A stretch of 64,000 bases of DNA from contig CM029631.1 of assembly GCA_017311315.1 (NCBI GenBank), forward strand, positions 5,638,514 to 5,702,513, in the 5' to 3' direction. Every line of letters begins with the position of its first letter. The first letter of the stretch is position 1. The position numbers were made by a program, and so were the translations under genes. A model generated the notes under the pieces. The model was not told where the DNA came from, did no database searches, and saw only the letters and a program-made list of their open reading frames with translations. Below are positions 11,881 to 20,792 of the stretch, piece by piece. The stretch comes from Dendrocalamus latiflorus. Lineage: Eukaryota > Streptophyta > Magnoliopsida > Poales > Poaceae.

Positions 11881-14800
11881 CATGGTGGATCAACAACACT
11901 GAGTTTGGAGAGGTAGAAGCTATGCTGTGCTCGAGTCTGGGCCTTCGTGAAGAAATCCGCTATCTGAAGCTCTGAAGGCACATACTGAAGAGTAATCACC
12001 TGATCATGCACGCAAGACCTCATGAAAGAAGCATCAACACCAATATGCTTGGTTAGCTCATGCTTCACAGGATCACGAGCAATACTGATAGCACCTGTAC
12101 TGTCTGACAAGAGAGGGGTCGGTGTAGTGACAGAAACACCAAAATCCTCAAGTAACCACCGTAGCCAAGTAATCTCTGCTGTCAAAAGGGCCATAGCTCG
12201 CAACTCAGCCTCTGCACTCGAACGGGACACTGCAGTCTGTTTCTTCGTCTTCCAGGCAATAAGAGAACCACCAAGAAAAACACAGTAAGCAGAGATAGAC
12301 CGGCGATCAGAGGGATCGCTAGCCCAAGTAGCATCCGAATAGGCCTGAAGCTGTAACGAACTGGAACGTGGAAAGAAGAGACGGCGAGAGATAGTCCCAC
12401 GAAGGTATCGCAGAACTCGAAGAAGGTGGCTGTAGTGGACCTGAGTGGGAGCTGAAACAAACTGACTCAGAATATGAACTGGATAAGTGATATCCGGACG
12501 AGTAACAGCAAGATAGACAAGACTCCCAACAAGATGACGATAGCGAGTCGGATCAGAAAGAGGCTCGCCATCAGAGAGTCGGAGGCGAATATTGAGCTCC
12601 ATGGGAGTCTCAACAGTACGCTGATCAGTGAGAGAGGCGCGATCAAGAAGATGCTGAATATATTTCTCTTGGGACATAAAGAAACCATCTGGAGTGGAAG
12701 TAACCTCTATCCCAAGGAAGTAACTAAGAGGACCAAGATCCGACATAAGAAACTGCTCACTAAGACGAGCCTTGACAAAGGCAATGTACTCAGAATCATC
12801 CCCCGTAATGATCATATCATCAACATACAGGAGAAGAAGAGTCCGACCACGAGACGAAGTGTGGACAAAGAGCGCAGGATCATGATCACTAGCTGAAAAG
12901 CCAGCAGCAGTGACCACAGAGGAGAAGCGCTCAAACCAAGCACGAGGGGCTTGCTTAAGGCCATAGAGAGAGCGACGAAGGCGACAGACCATGCCCTCAG
13001 GAACAGAATACCCAGGTGGCGGATGCATGTAGACCTCCTCGCGCAACTCGCCATTAAGAAAGGCATTCTTGACATCAAGCTGAGAAACAGACCAGTGGCG
13101 AACAGACGCCACCGAAAGAAGAGTGCGAACAGTGGTCATGTGAGCCACAGGAGCAAAAGTCTCGTCGTAGTCAACACCATGCTCCTGCTGAAAACCACGA
13201 GCAACAAGACGCGCCTTATAGCGCTCAAGAGAGCCATCAGAGCGAGTCTTAATCTTATAGACCCACTTACATGTGATGGGATGAGAATGGGATGGAAAAG
13301 GAACAAGATCCCAAGTACCAGTACGCTCGAGGGCAGCAATCTCCTCGGCCATGGCAAGCTGCCACTCAGGGTGAGTAACAGCATCCCGGTAGGAGACAGG
13401 CTCACGAGTAGCTGCGCCAGCAAAGGCAAAACGGACAGGAGGCCGAATCGACTGGCGATCGCGGAGAGCGTAGCGAGGAGAAGATGACCCATCAGGGGAA
13501 GATGGAGCATCAGAAGAAGATGGATCATCAGAAGGAGATGACTCATCTGGAAGATCCTCAATACGAGGTCGACGAGTGTAGATGATAGTGGAAGGAGCCT
13601 GGGGAGTCGTATGAGACGACACAGGCGGCGACAACGGCGGAGAGGCCACAGGGGGAATATGTGGAGACTCAGTAGGACAGGTGGACGAGGGCAAAACAGA
13701 TATAGGAGTATCTGGAAAGATCAAGAAAGACAGAGACTCCACAGAGGAGGCCGAGGGAGAGGCAGGACGTGGGTAAAATGGACGAGACTCGTCGAAAGTC
13801 ACATCCCGAGAAACCCGTATCCGACGACCAACAGGATCCCAGCACCGATAGCCTTTGTGCTCGGCACTGTACCCCAGAAAGACACACTCAACAGACTGAG
13901 CGGTCAGTTTGGTGCGTTCTCGAGGGGCGAGGAGAACATAGCAAACGCAGCCAAACATATGAAGGGCAGAGTAGTCAGGAAGAAGACCACAGAGACGCTC
14001 AACAGGGATCGCACCCTTAAGAGCAGAAGAGGGCTGAATGTTGACGAGATAGGTGGCAGTGGAAACAGCCTCGGCCCAAAAGTGAGGTGGAATAGAAGCG
14101 GCGATCATCAGAGCACGAGCCGTCTCAAGGAGGTGACGATGCTTGCGCTCAGCGACACCATTCTGAGCATGAGCACCAGGACAAGAAAACTGAGCGAGAG
14201 TGCCCTGCTCAGCAAGGAAGCTGCGCAGGTGACGAGAGAGGTACTCGCCAGCAGAATCAGCACGAAAGACACGAATAGGAGTGGAGAACTGTGTGTGTAT
14301 CATAGTGGCAAATTGTTTATAGATAGGCAAGGCCTCACTACGAGAAGACATGAAATATATCCAAGTATGGCGAGAGAAATCATCTATAAAAATAATATAA
14401 TAACGATGACCCCCTTTCGAAACGAAGGGAGCCGGACCCCAAACATCTGAATGAACAAGATCAAAAGGACGCTGAGACACAGTCTCACTATGAGGATAAG
14501 GAAGCTGAATCTGTTTACCTAACTTACAGCCCTGACAATATAAGGATACGTCTCCTGAGACAGACCCCAGAAGACCACGACGAACTAAGGACGACAGGCG
14601 AGATCCACACAGATGGCCAAGACGGTGATGCCACTGCTGGAAAGAGCCGGTAGACGAAGCGGCAGAAGCGGAGAGACTGGCGGCGGTGGTGGCAGCGGAA
14701 GGAAGATGAAGCCAGTCAAGCTCCCAGAGACGCTGTGAGTCACGGCGCCGAGGGCCAGAACCAACCAGAGCTCCCGTGTGGCAGTCCTGAACACAACAAG

Positions 14801-16178
14801 AGTCAGAGTCGAGAATAACTCGATAACCAAGGTCAGTAATCTGCCCAGCAGAAAGAAGCTGCAAGGTAAGGCGAGGAACATGAGCAACAGAAGGAACATG
14901 AAAAGATGAGTTGCTAAGAGATCCTCGACCAGAGACAGAAAGGGATGTACCATCAGCAGTAAGAACACTGACAGGAGAATCAAGAGGTGTAATAGAAGAC
15001 AGAGTGGAAGAATCAGGAGTCATGTGAAAAGATGCTCCAGAATCAAGAATCCACGGGGAGGTACCTGACTGTGTAGGAGGTGGTCTCTCAGTGCCTGAAG
15101 AGTCAGTAGCAGAACCTGCAGAACCTGTCGAGGGAGAACCTGAAGCAGCAAGTAGGCGTCGAAGTCTGGCTATCTCCTGCTCGGTGAGAGAAGCTGCTGA
15201 AGAAGTCGAGGCAGACGTCGTCGTAGAAGCACTAGTGCCAGTAGAAGAACGGCGTGAAAGATGCCGCTTCTTCTTGTAGCACTGGGACTCAGTGTGGCCA
15301 TCCTTGTCGCAGTAGGAACAGTGAGGACGGCCACCTCCAGACTGAGGACGGCCACCACCACCTGTGGTAGCCGCTGGAGGAGGCAGTGTAGCAGGCGGAC
15401 GAGCGGCGAGCACAGAGGGGAGTGGCATCAGACCAGCACCACTCAAACGAGTCTCCTCTGCGCGTATCTCGGTAAGAGCCTCCAGGAGAGTGACACGAGG
15501 GTGGCGTGCAAGAAGCTGGGCACGCCTTTGCTCGAACTCAGGACGAAGGCGAGTAAGGAACTCGTAAACCCGCTGAAACTGCAGATCAGCACGTACCTCT
15601 AGGCAGCACGGACAGGTACGACAGCCAGCAGTGCGAAGTGAGTCCAACTGACGCCAGACAGCAGAACTCTGAGCGTAAAAGGCGTCAACAGTAGCATCAC
15701 CCTGCTGAAGAGAGTGCTCCTGGCGGACCACGGACAGGTACAGGGCATCACCAGAGGGCTCGTAGCGCTGACGAAGATGAGTCCACATCTGAAAAGCCGA
15801 AGGGAGTCCCACAACCTCAGAAGAAAACTGAGGCTGGACACTGGCGATGAAGACAGCAGCAGCCCGAGCGTCGTCATCGTACCACTGAGTGTAGACGGTC
15901 AGACGATCCTTGTAGGAATCCAGATCCTCCTGGTAGGTAGAGGCAGCGTCATCAGCAGCAAGACGAGCGGCCTCAGTAGCAGCCTTATCGGCTGTCGAAG
16001 GCAATGCAACAGGCGTAGGCTCCGTCGGAGGAATAGGGCAAGGCGGGCAGGTGACATCGCCAGAGAGAACGCCCCAGAGACGAAGACCACGCATGTGGAT
16101 GCGCATGTGAGACACGAAGTCGGTGTAATTAACACCATCAAAAATCACCGGGCAGCGAGGAAGGGAAACGGTGCCCAT
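11880..16178 (-). CDS. Copia gag-pol polyprotein (1432 aa)
   Basis: A single open frame encoding every protein of a Ty1/Copia element in the order gag, protease, integrase, reverse transcriptase, RNase H. Visible landmarks: gag domain (about 60-250); CCHC zinc knuckle CSYCDKDGHTESQC (about 287-300); aspartic protease WILDSGAS (about 373); GAG-pre-integrase WHHRLGHLCG (about 513); integrase core DVWGPAPF to GVAERKHRHL (about 575-670); RT from WKVYKIKT-type block WVYKIKTRSDGS (about 973) with catalytic YVDDMII (about 1117); RNase H DATWASDPSDRRS and SSAEAELRAM with the KHIGVD block near the end. No stop or frameshift is seen. Gag and pol share one frame without a visible recoding site. Transcription should start in the 5' LTR at the right. 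Confidence 0.97.
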   Translation of the reverse strand: MGTVSLPRCPVIFDGVNYTDFVSHMRIHMRGLRLWGVLSGDVTCPPCPIPPTEPTPVALPSTADKAATEAARLAADDAASTYQEDLDSYKDRLTVYTQWYDDDARAAAVFIASVQPQFSSEVVGLPSAFQMWTHLRQRYEPSGDALYLSVVRQEHSLQQGDATVDAFYAQSSAVWRQLDSLRTAGCRTCPCCLEVRADLQFQRVYEFLTRLRPEFEQRRAQLLARHPRVTLLEALTEIRAEETRLSGAGLMPLPSVLAARPPATLPPPAATTGGGGRPQSGGGRPHCSYCDKDGHTESQCYKKKRHLSRRSSTGTSASTTTSASTSSAASLTEQEIARLRRLLAASGSPSTGSAGSATDSSGTERPPPTQSGTSPWILDSGASFHMTPDSSTLSSITPLDSPVSVLTADGTSLSVSGRGSLSNSSFHVPSVAHVPRLTLQLLSAGQITDLGYRVILDSDSCCVQDCHTGALVGSGPRRRDSQRLWELDWLHLPSAATTAASLSASAASSTGSFQQWHHRLGHLCGSRLSSLVRRGLLGSVSGDVSLYCQGCKLGKQIQLPYPHSETVSQRPFDLVHSDVWGPAPFVSKGGHRYYIIFIDDFSRHTWIYFMSSRSEALPIYKQFATMIHTQFSTPIRVFRADSAGEYLSRHLRSFLAEQGTLAQFSCPGAHAQNGVAERKHRHLLETARALMIAASIPPHFWAEAVSTATYLVNIQPSSALKGAIPVERLCGLLPDYSALHMFGCVCYVLLAPRERTKLTAQSVECVFLGYSAEHKGYRCWDPVGRRIRVSRDVTFDESRPFYPRPASPSASSVESLSFLIFPDTPISVLPSSTCPTESPHIPPVASPPLSPPVSSHTTPQAPSTIIYTRRPRIEDLPDESSPSDDPSSSDAPSSPDGSSSPRYALRDRQSIRPPVRFAFAGAATREPVSYRDAVTHPEWQLAMAEEIAALERTGTWDLVPFPSHSHPITCKWVYKIKTRSDGSLERYKARLVARGFQQEHGVDYDETFAPVAHMTTVRTLLSVASVRHWSVSQLDVKNAFLNGELREEVYMHPPPGYSVPEGMVCRLRRSLYGLKQAPRAWFERFSSVVTAAGFSASDHDPALFVHTSSRGRTLLLLYVDDMIITGDDSEYIAFVKARLSEQFLMSDLGPLSYFLGIEVTSTPDGFFMSQEKYIQHLLDRASLTDQRTVETPMELNIRLRLSDGEPLSDPTRYRHLVGSLVYLAVTRPDITYPVHILSQFVSAPTQVHYSHLLRVLRYLRGTISRRLFFPRSSSLQLQAYSDATWASDPSDRRSISAYCVFLGGSLIAWKTKKQTAVSRSSAEAELRAMALLTAEITWLRWLLEDFGVSVTTPTPLLSDSTGAISIARDPVKHELTKHIGVDASFMRSCVHDQVITLQYVPSELQIADFFTKAQTRAQHSFYLSKLSVVDPP

Positions 16179-16942
16179 TGGTAGGCGGCGCTGGACGGCG
16201 CGGCGACCAAGACAACGAAGTCTAACAGGCGGCGCTGGACGGCGCGGCGGTTAGAACAACGTTTTTTTTTTTTTGCTCTTTTTTTTTTTTTGCTTTTCTT
16301 TTCGGTCGGTTTACAAACCGACCGACCGAGCCGTCTGCACCGAGCCGCACCGAGCCAACCCTAGATCGGGGGCGGCGGCGGCCTGGCGACACAGGCGGCG
16401 ACGAGCGGGCAGGAGGCGGCCGGGGCCGGGCGGGAGACGGCCGGAGCCGGGCGGGCGGGCTCCGGGCGAGAGGCGGCCGGGGCCGGGCTGGCGACGAGCG
16501 GGCAGGAGGCGGCCAGGGCCGGGCGAGCGGGCGCCGGGCGGGAGACGGCCGGAGCCGGGCGGGCGGGCTCCGGGCGAGAGGCGGCCGGGGCCGGGCTGGC
16601 GGGCGCCGGACGGCGCGAGCGCGAGCGCGAGCGGGCGGAGTCGGCCGGACGGCAGCGGGCGCCTCGGGCGAAGGCGCAAGCGGGCGCCGACAGGAGGCGG
16701 AGTCGGCCGGACGGCAGCGGGTGCCTCGGGCGAAGCGGCGAGGAGACGCGGGAGGCGGCGGCAGGCGAGTGGAGGCGCAGGGAGGCCGGCGACGGCCGGG
16801 AGGCCGGCGGCGCGGGGAGGCCGGCGACGACCGGGAGGCCAGCGGCGGCGCGGGGAGGCCGGCGACGACCGGGAGGCCGGCGGCGGCGCGGGGAGGCCGG
16901 CGGCGGCGCGGGGAACCCTAGGTAAGCCAAAACCCTAGTTTT
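16179..16942 (-). other. Long GC-rich repetitive leader of the Copia element
   Basis: Between the primer-binding site and the gag ATG lie about 760 bp. The half nearest the PBS (16375-16915) is over 75% G+C and made of repeated GGCGGCCGGGGCCGGGC-type and GGCGACGACCGGGAGGCC-type units. A 22-bp unit, GGCGGCGCTGGACGGCGCGG and two further bases, occurs twice nearer gag (16183-16250). Poly-A tracts (minus sense) lie between the two parts. The long frames across it on both strands are composition artefacts. Confidence 0.8.
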
Positions 16943-16955
16943 GGCTCTGATACCA
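16943..16955 (-). other. Primer-binding site (initiator tRNA-Met)
   Basis: TGGTATCAGAGCC on the minus strand starts directly after the 5' LTR and matches the plant tRNA-iMet 3' end used by most Copia elements. Confidence 0.93.
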
Positions 16956-17085
16956 TGTTATGAATAGCGCTTGTATTCAATATGAGGCCAATGGGCCGAT
17001 ATATATACACAAAGTACAGGTGGCAAATATGCAAAGAACCCCTCATAACAATGGGGAATAACAAACTATACATATATCTCTAACA
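16956..17085 (-). repeat. 5' LTR of the Copia element
   Basis: 130 bp, same sequence as 11737-11866 with one substitution. Followed on the plus strand by the second TAACG target duplication (17086-17090). Confidence 0.97.
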
Positions 17086-17144
17086 TAACGGACCATATCT
17101 GCAGTTCTTGTAATATATGGAGTATCGCTGGATTCATATTCTAG

Positions 17145-17402
17145 TTACATCAAGTAAAATACTGTGATCTTTGGAATATGATTAGGGATCAGCATCCGCA
17201 AGATGTGAAAACATTTCTATTTACACCAAGTTCACGTGGAACTGTCCATGGAATTAGAATTCCAGTTCCAGAATACGTATATCCAACACCTATGTTTCCA
17301 ACAATGCTACATGGTCATGAAAGCGAGACTCTAAAATCACAAGTAGAGGCAAAAGTACTATGTGCATTTTACTTGGACCTGATAGTTCGGTGTTTGTGGG
17401 GT
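17145..17402 (+). other. Exon-like segment of an unidentified gene
   Basis: After a good acceptor (TATTCTAG, 17137-17144) a frame stays open with strongly protein-like content, including WNMIRDQHPQDVKTFLF and GIRIPVPEYVYPTPMFPT, for roughly 75-85 codons. The frame continues to 17723 but loses protein character after about 17400. No family was recognised. It starts only 54 bp from the right target duplication of the Copia element, so that element may sit in the preceding intron. It could belong with the exons at 18924-19359 or be a gene relic. Confidence 0.4.
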
Positions 17403-17682
17403 GCAGTGCAGAGTGCACAATTGTGCTCTAAAAACGTACTTACCCCACTTCTTGCTCCTCAGCCGGGTATGACAGCTCTGCAAAGTCTGAATCCCGTGGG
17501 GGTGTGTGCCGTGGGTGTCCATGCAAATTGCAAATGCTCGGGGTATTCAGTTCATACCATGCTACAACAGTGCACTAGCTTCAGCATTCCACAATGTGGA
17601 TGTCTGGATTCCGGAATACTGGTTAAAAGCTACAGATCATTGCACATGAAGAGGCCAACAGTGCTGCAAGTAATGCTCCTTA

Positions 17683-17930
17683 GTCTGCTTGGAGCCATTC
17701 ATAACGCACTATTGAGAACTTGAGCCTCTCTGGATCATAAAAGGTGATACCTGCAGAGCTGGATCAAATTCAAACCCTCTTATATTGAATGCTTAAACAG
17801 GTAACCTCAGCAGCCAAACCTCTTAAACTTGGTTCACCATCATCCACAGCAACCATGCATTTGCTTGACATGCTACGGTAATCCTGCTTTTGCCATGGAT
17901 TGTCTTCTGTCCAAACTCTGAAAATGAGAC
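17683..17930 (-). other. Possible 3' exons of an unidentified minus-strand gene
   Basis: On the minus strand, after an acceptor TTTTCAG near 17922, a segment reads VWTEDNPWQKQDYRSMSSK and onward to GEPSLRGLAAE, ending at GAG/GTTACC near 17811. A second acceptor (CTCTGCAG) near 17745 precedes an open piece reading ITFYDPERLKFSIVRYEWLQ, but joining the two directly leaves that piece out of phase, so either the junction is different or the locus is decayed. No family was recognised. Confidence 0.35.
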
Positions 17931-18923
17931 CAAGTTTTTAATAAACTACTTATATTTGAGTGCTAATTCTAAATAAGCCGGAAGGTTAAGATTGACAAAT
18001 GAACACAAATGGGAATTTCCCCACCGGAAAAAGAAGTGAACACACGAAAAGATGTGAATGGGTTGCAACACAAGCATTTCTGTGTGAGAAATGGAGTCAT
18101 GGAATGTGTAGCTAAGTAAAACTGATAGGTTCCTAGCCCAAAAAACGGAAAAAGAAAGTCAAATTGAGTGGTATAGCAAAAGGTATAGGTAAGTAAAACT
18201 GTAAGACTAATAGAGTAACAGGTATACAAGTGGGAAGATGTACCGGTCATATTCATTTATGAAGACCCATTTTAGCATGTGGAAATGAAACTCAAAAAAG
18301 CAATGGAGAAGATTGCACATCATCAATTATGCAACGCACAAACTTACATTCTGTGAGACCTGACTGGCATATGCAACTATTAAGGGCTGCTTTTTTACTA
18401 AAAAGCCAGTAAGTGACAAGACGAAATGAAGAATATGGGTATTGTTACCTCACATGTTCAATTGTAGCCTCACTTGAGCTTATTGAGGATTACTCAAAAA
18501 TCACTAGGAAGGATTACACAAGATTTCGATGCAAATATATTAGTGCTTGCTAAGACATACTAACAAAGCAGCAATTACATGTTAAGGAAATCCATAGGCA
18601 TTTATTAAGGTCAACCCATGTTTTAAATGTTTGCTATATGCTTTGTTGTCCATCAGTAACCTCAATTTTACTTCTGCGGAGCATCTTTAAGCATTTGAAC
18701 TCCAAACTTGGACATTCATTTCTTTAAAATCTTCCATGATTACATTATCACCTTGTCAGGTTCACGACTGCCTTGGGTGGACTTTCTCCGTATGAGATTA
18801 TCAAATGAACTACGGATAGGCTAGAGACCATTCACTCAGAGGGTGTTCATGTATGTCCATGGTATATAATGTTCTTGCTCTTAAAACTATAGGTATTGCT
18901 TTGAGAAAATTTTCTTCTTGCAG

Positions 18924-19359
18924 AGATTGTCAGCGATGTGCTGCCTTGCAGTTTCTCAGCTTCTGGTACTAGGGAAATCAGTTATTTCTGCCGCTAATAG
19001 ATCGAACAATGAAGATGATGAAAATGATATGAAAATTGATTGGCCTGAAGATCCCATTTCAAAAGCTAAAATCATCAGATGGAAGGGGCAATCCACCTCT
19101 GTGGATATTGAAAAGGTCTCCACTAGTTTTGCTACAGGTACATGAAATGGTTTAATTTTCTCATGTGTATTGAATGTAGGACGTGTCGTGTAAACTTTAA
19201 TACATAAAAACCCACCCTACTGTATTTGTAGGAATCTCGGATGTTGCTGAAGCTCATGCAGCAGCTATACAAAATGCTCTCGCTGACAAGACAAGCAGGA
19301 TGATCTCCCACATCAGAAGTCAGTGCAGGAGAAAGCTAAATACATATCCAGCCATCTAA
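18924..19359 (+). CDS. Two 3'-terminal exons of an unidentified plant gene
   Basis: Exon 18924-19137 follows a TTCTTGCAG acceptor and ends ACAG/GTACATG. Exon 19232-19359 follows TTTGTAG and ends in TAA. The phases agree (split Gly codon), giving 114 residues. The protein contains an acidic stretch (NNEDDENDMKIDWPEDP) then DVAEAHAAAIQNALADKTS, and ends RKLNTYPAI. The upstream exons were not identified; the segment at 17145 is a candidate. I do not recognise the family. Confidence 0.5.
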
Positions 19360-20792
19360 ATTCCGATCAGACTAGCGCTGTCAGCAAGTTACGAGACGCC
19401 CTCCGATACTTGGCCTACGTTGTTGTTTGCGCTTCGATGCCAAGTGTATAATTCCAGTGTTATTGTTAACCACGCTGTACATTCGTGTGTGCAGTTCTTC
19501 AGGGTTGCAAGAATTAGCTACACTAGGTATTTTGTTTCATTTGTTCAAGTATCATGAAATCAGTAGTTGGTTGTCTTGTTCGTAATTCTTGGCACATGAC
19601 AGATTGTTGCTCTTTATTTTTTTTCCCTGAGAACAATGGGAATTACTGATGTTTAATACAGACGTGAACCAAGAAGTTTAACTAGACCCGATGGCTTACT
19701 ATTCAGTAATCAGTGAGTCGGATGTATTTATTTATTTTGGTGCGTGCTCGTAAAAAGGGAAAAATGGAGGGGTTCGATTCATCACCGTCGCTTCTCTCGG
19801 TACTGCCTGGTTCACATGGGATCAGAAATGAAAACTTGAGGAGCCAGTAACATTCATGGCATACCGAGGAGCAACAAATTCGGTTGAAGATGGGGATCAT
19901 ATCGGACATAAGAGATTTCTTGAGTGGGTAGTTTTGGGTGTTATCCATTTTGCAATGGAAGTGACCTGCAGCTGCTAGGTAGACAAAACTTCGGAATGAG
20001 TGGGAGATATAAAGCGTGAGTAATGTAACTCATGACCAAAATGCAAAATTGAATGGAATCGGGGGCAGTTTCTTTTCCTTTTTTTTTCAAGATGGAATAA
20101 TTATAGCTGGGAAACGCAAATGTACAACACAAGGGTAAACAACATAATGGGAATGTTGAAGGAAAATCACAATCCGAACATGCAAAATTCAAGCCTGAAT
20201 CCAGAATCATATTTGTCATTCTCGCTTTGCAAAAGGAGAGGCTCTTGAAGTGTATCGCGGCCGAGTCATTGCTTGATCATAGTAGCTAGCCTGTCAATTA
20301 GGTGCAAAAACGAAGGCCATTACGCTCCTCCACGAATTATCAATTCCAAAAACATAAGTTAGCATGTGAAGTAGTTTGTAGAATGCTTACCTTCTAATTT
20401 TTACCTGTGCTGAGCCCTCAAAATTGTATTTGTGCATTCGACAGCTTCAAAATGCCCATTTGATTAAATTCAAGAACACAACTCGCCTTCTGGTCCTAGG
20501 TTACTAACAATTCACCTGAACTCTACAGTCAAGCTCAAGGCAAGACAGCAGAATATTTTGATGGTTGCTTGAAAAGCAAGTGCAAGGGGATGCTGAGAGC
20601 TGAAAAAAGTATCATTTCAGGCTGTGTTGATTCAGTTCGAGTGATTGACTCCAGATTTACAAATAATGACATGCTACAAGCCCGGAACCATATGCACACA
20701 GGCTTGAACAGTGTGTATTAAATTCGATGAAACTGAATGCTAGTAAACGATACCAATCTGTGCATAGCTATTAACTACTGCATATTTGGGTT
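19360..20792. other. Intergenic spacer between two 3' ends
   Basis: Lies between the stop of the unidentified plus-strand gene (19359) and the VPS51 stop (20793), so it should contain both 3' UTRs of a convergent pair. It is AT-rich with scattered short frames only. No repeat with clear termini was found. Confidence 0.5.

Larger units (their letters stand above)
11737..17085 (-). mobile_element. Intact Copia (Ty1) LTR retrotransposon
   Basis: A complete element on the minus strand: 130-bp LTRs at 16956-17085 (5') and 11737-11866 (3'), a primer-binding site TGGTATCAGAGCC next to the 5' LTR, one uninterrupted gag-pol frame, a polypurine tract, and a 5-bp target duplication TAACG (11732-11736 and 17086-17090). 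The LTRs differ at a single position (A/G, 14 bp from the left edge), indicating recent insertion. The very short LTRs and the 777-bp GC-rich leader between PBS and gag are distinctive. The RT, integrase and RNase H motifs all look intact, so the copy is potentially autonomous. Confidence 0.97.

Noticed and set aside
12474..14450. Several plus-strand frames of up to 279 aa
   Set aside because: Antisense to the intact Copia gag-pol frame; no domains.
16273..16938. Long plus-strand frame (221 aa) and overlapping minus frames of Gly/Arg/Pro-rich protein
   Set aside because: They arise from GC-rich tandem repeats in the Copia leader; no domain, both strands open, and low-complexity composition.
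17683..17745. Reading ITFYDPERLKFSIVRYEWLQ as a confirmed terminal exon
   Set aside because: It is out of phase with the preceding exon-like segment at the only visible splice pair, so it is reported only as a possible piece.
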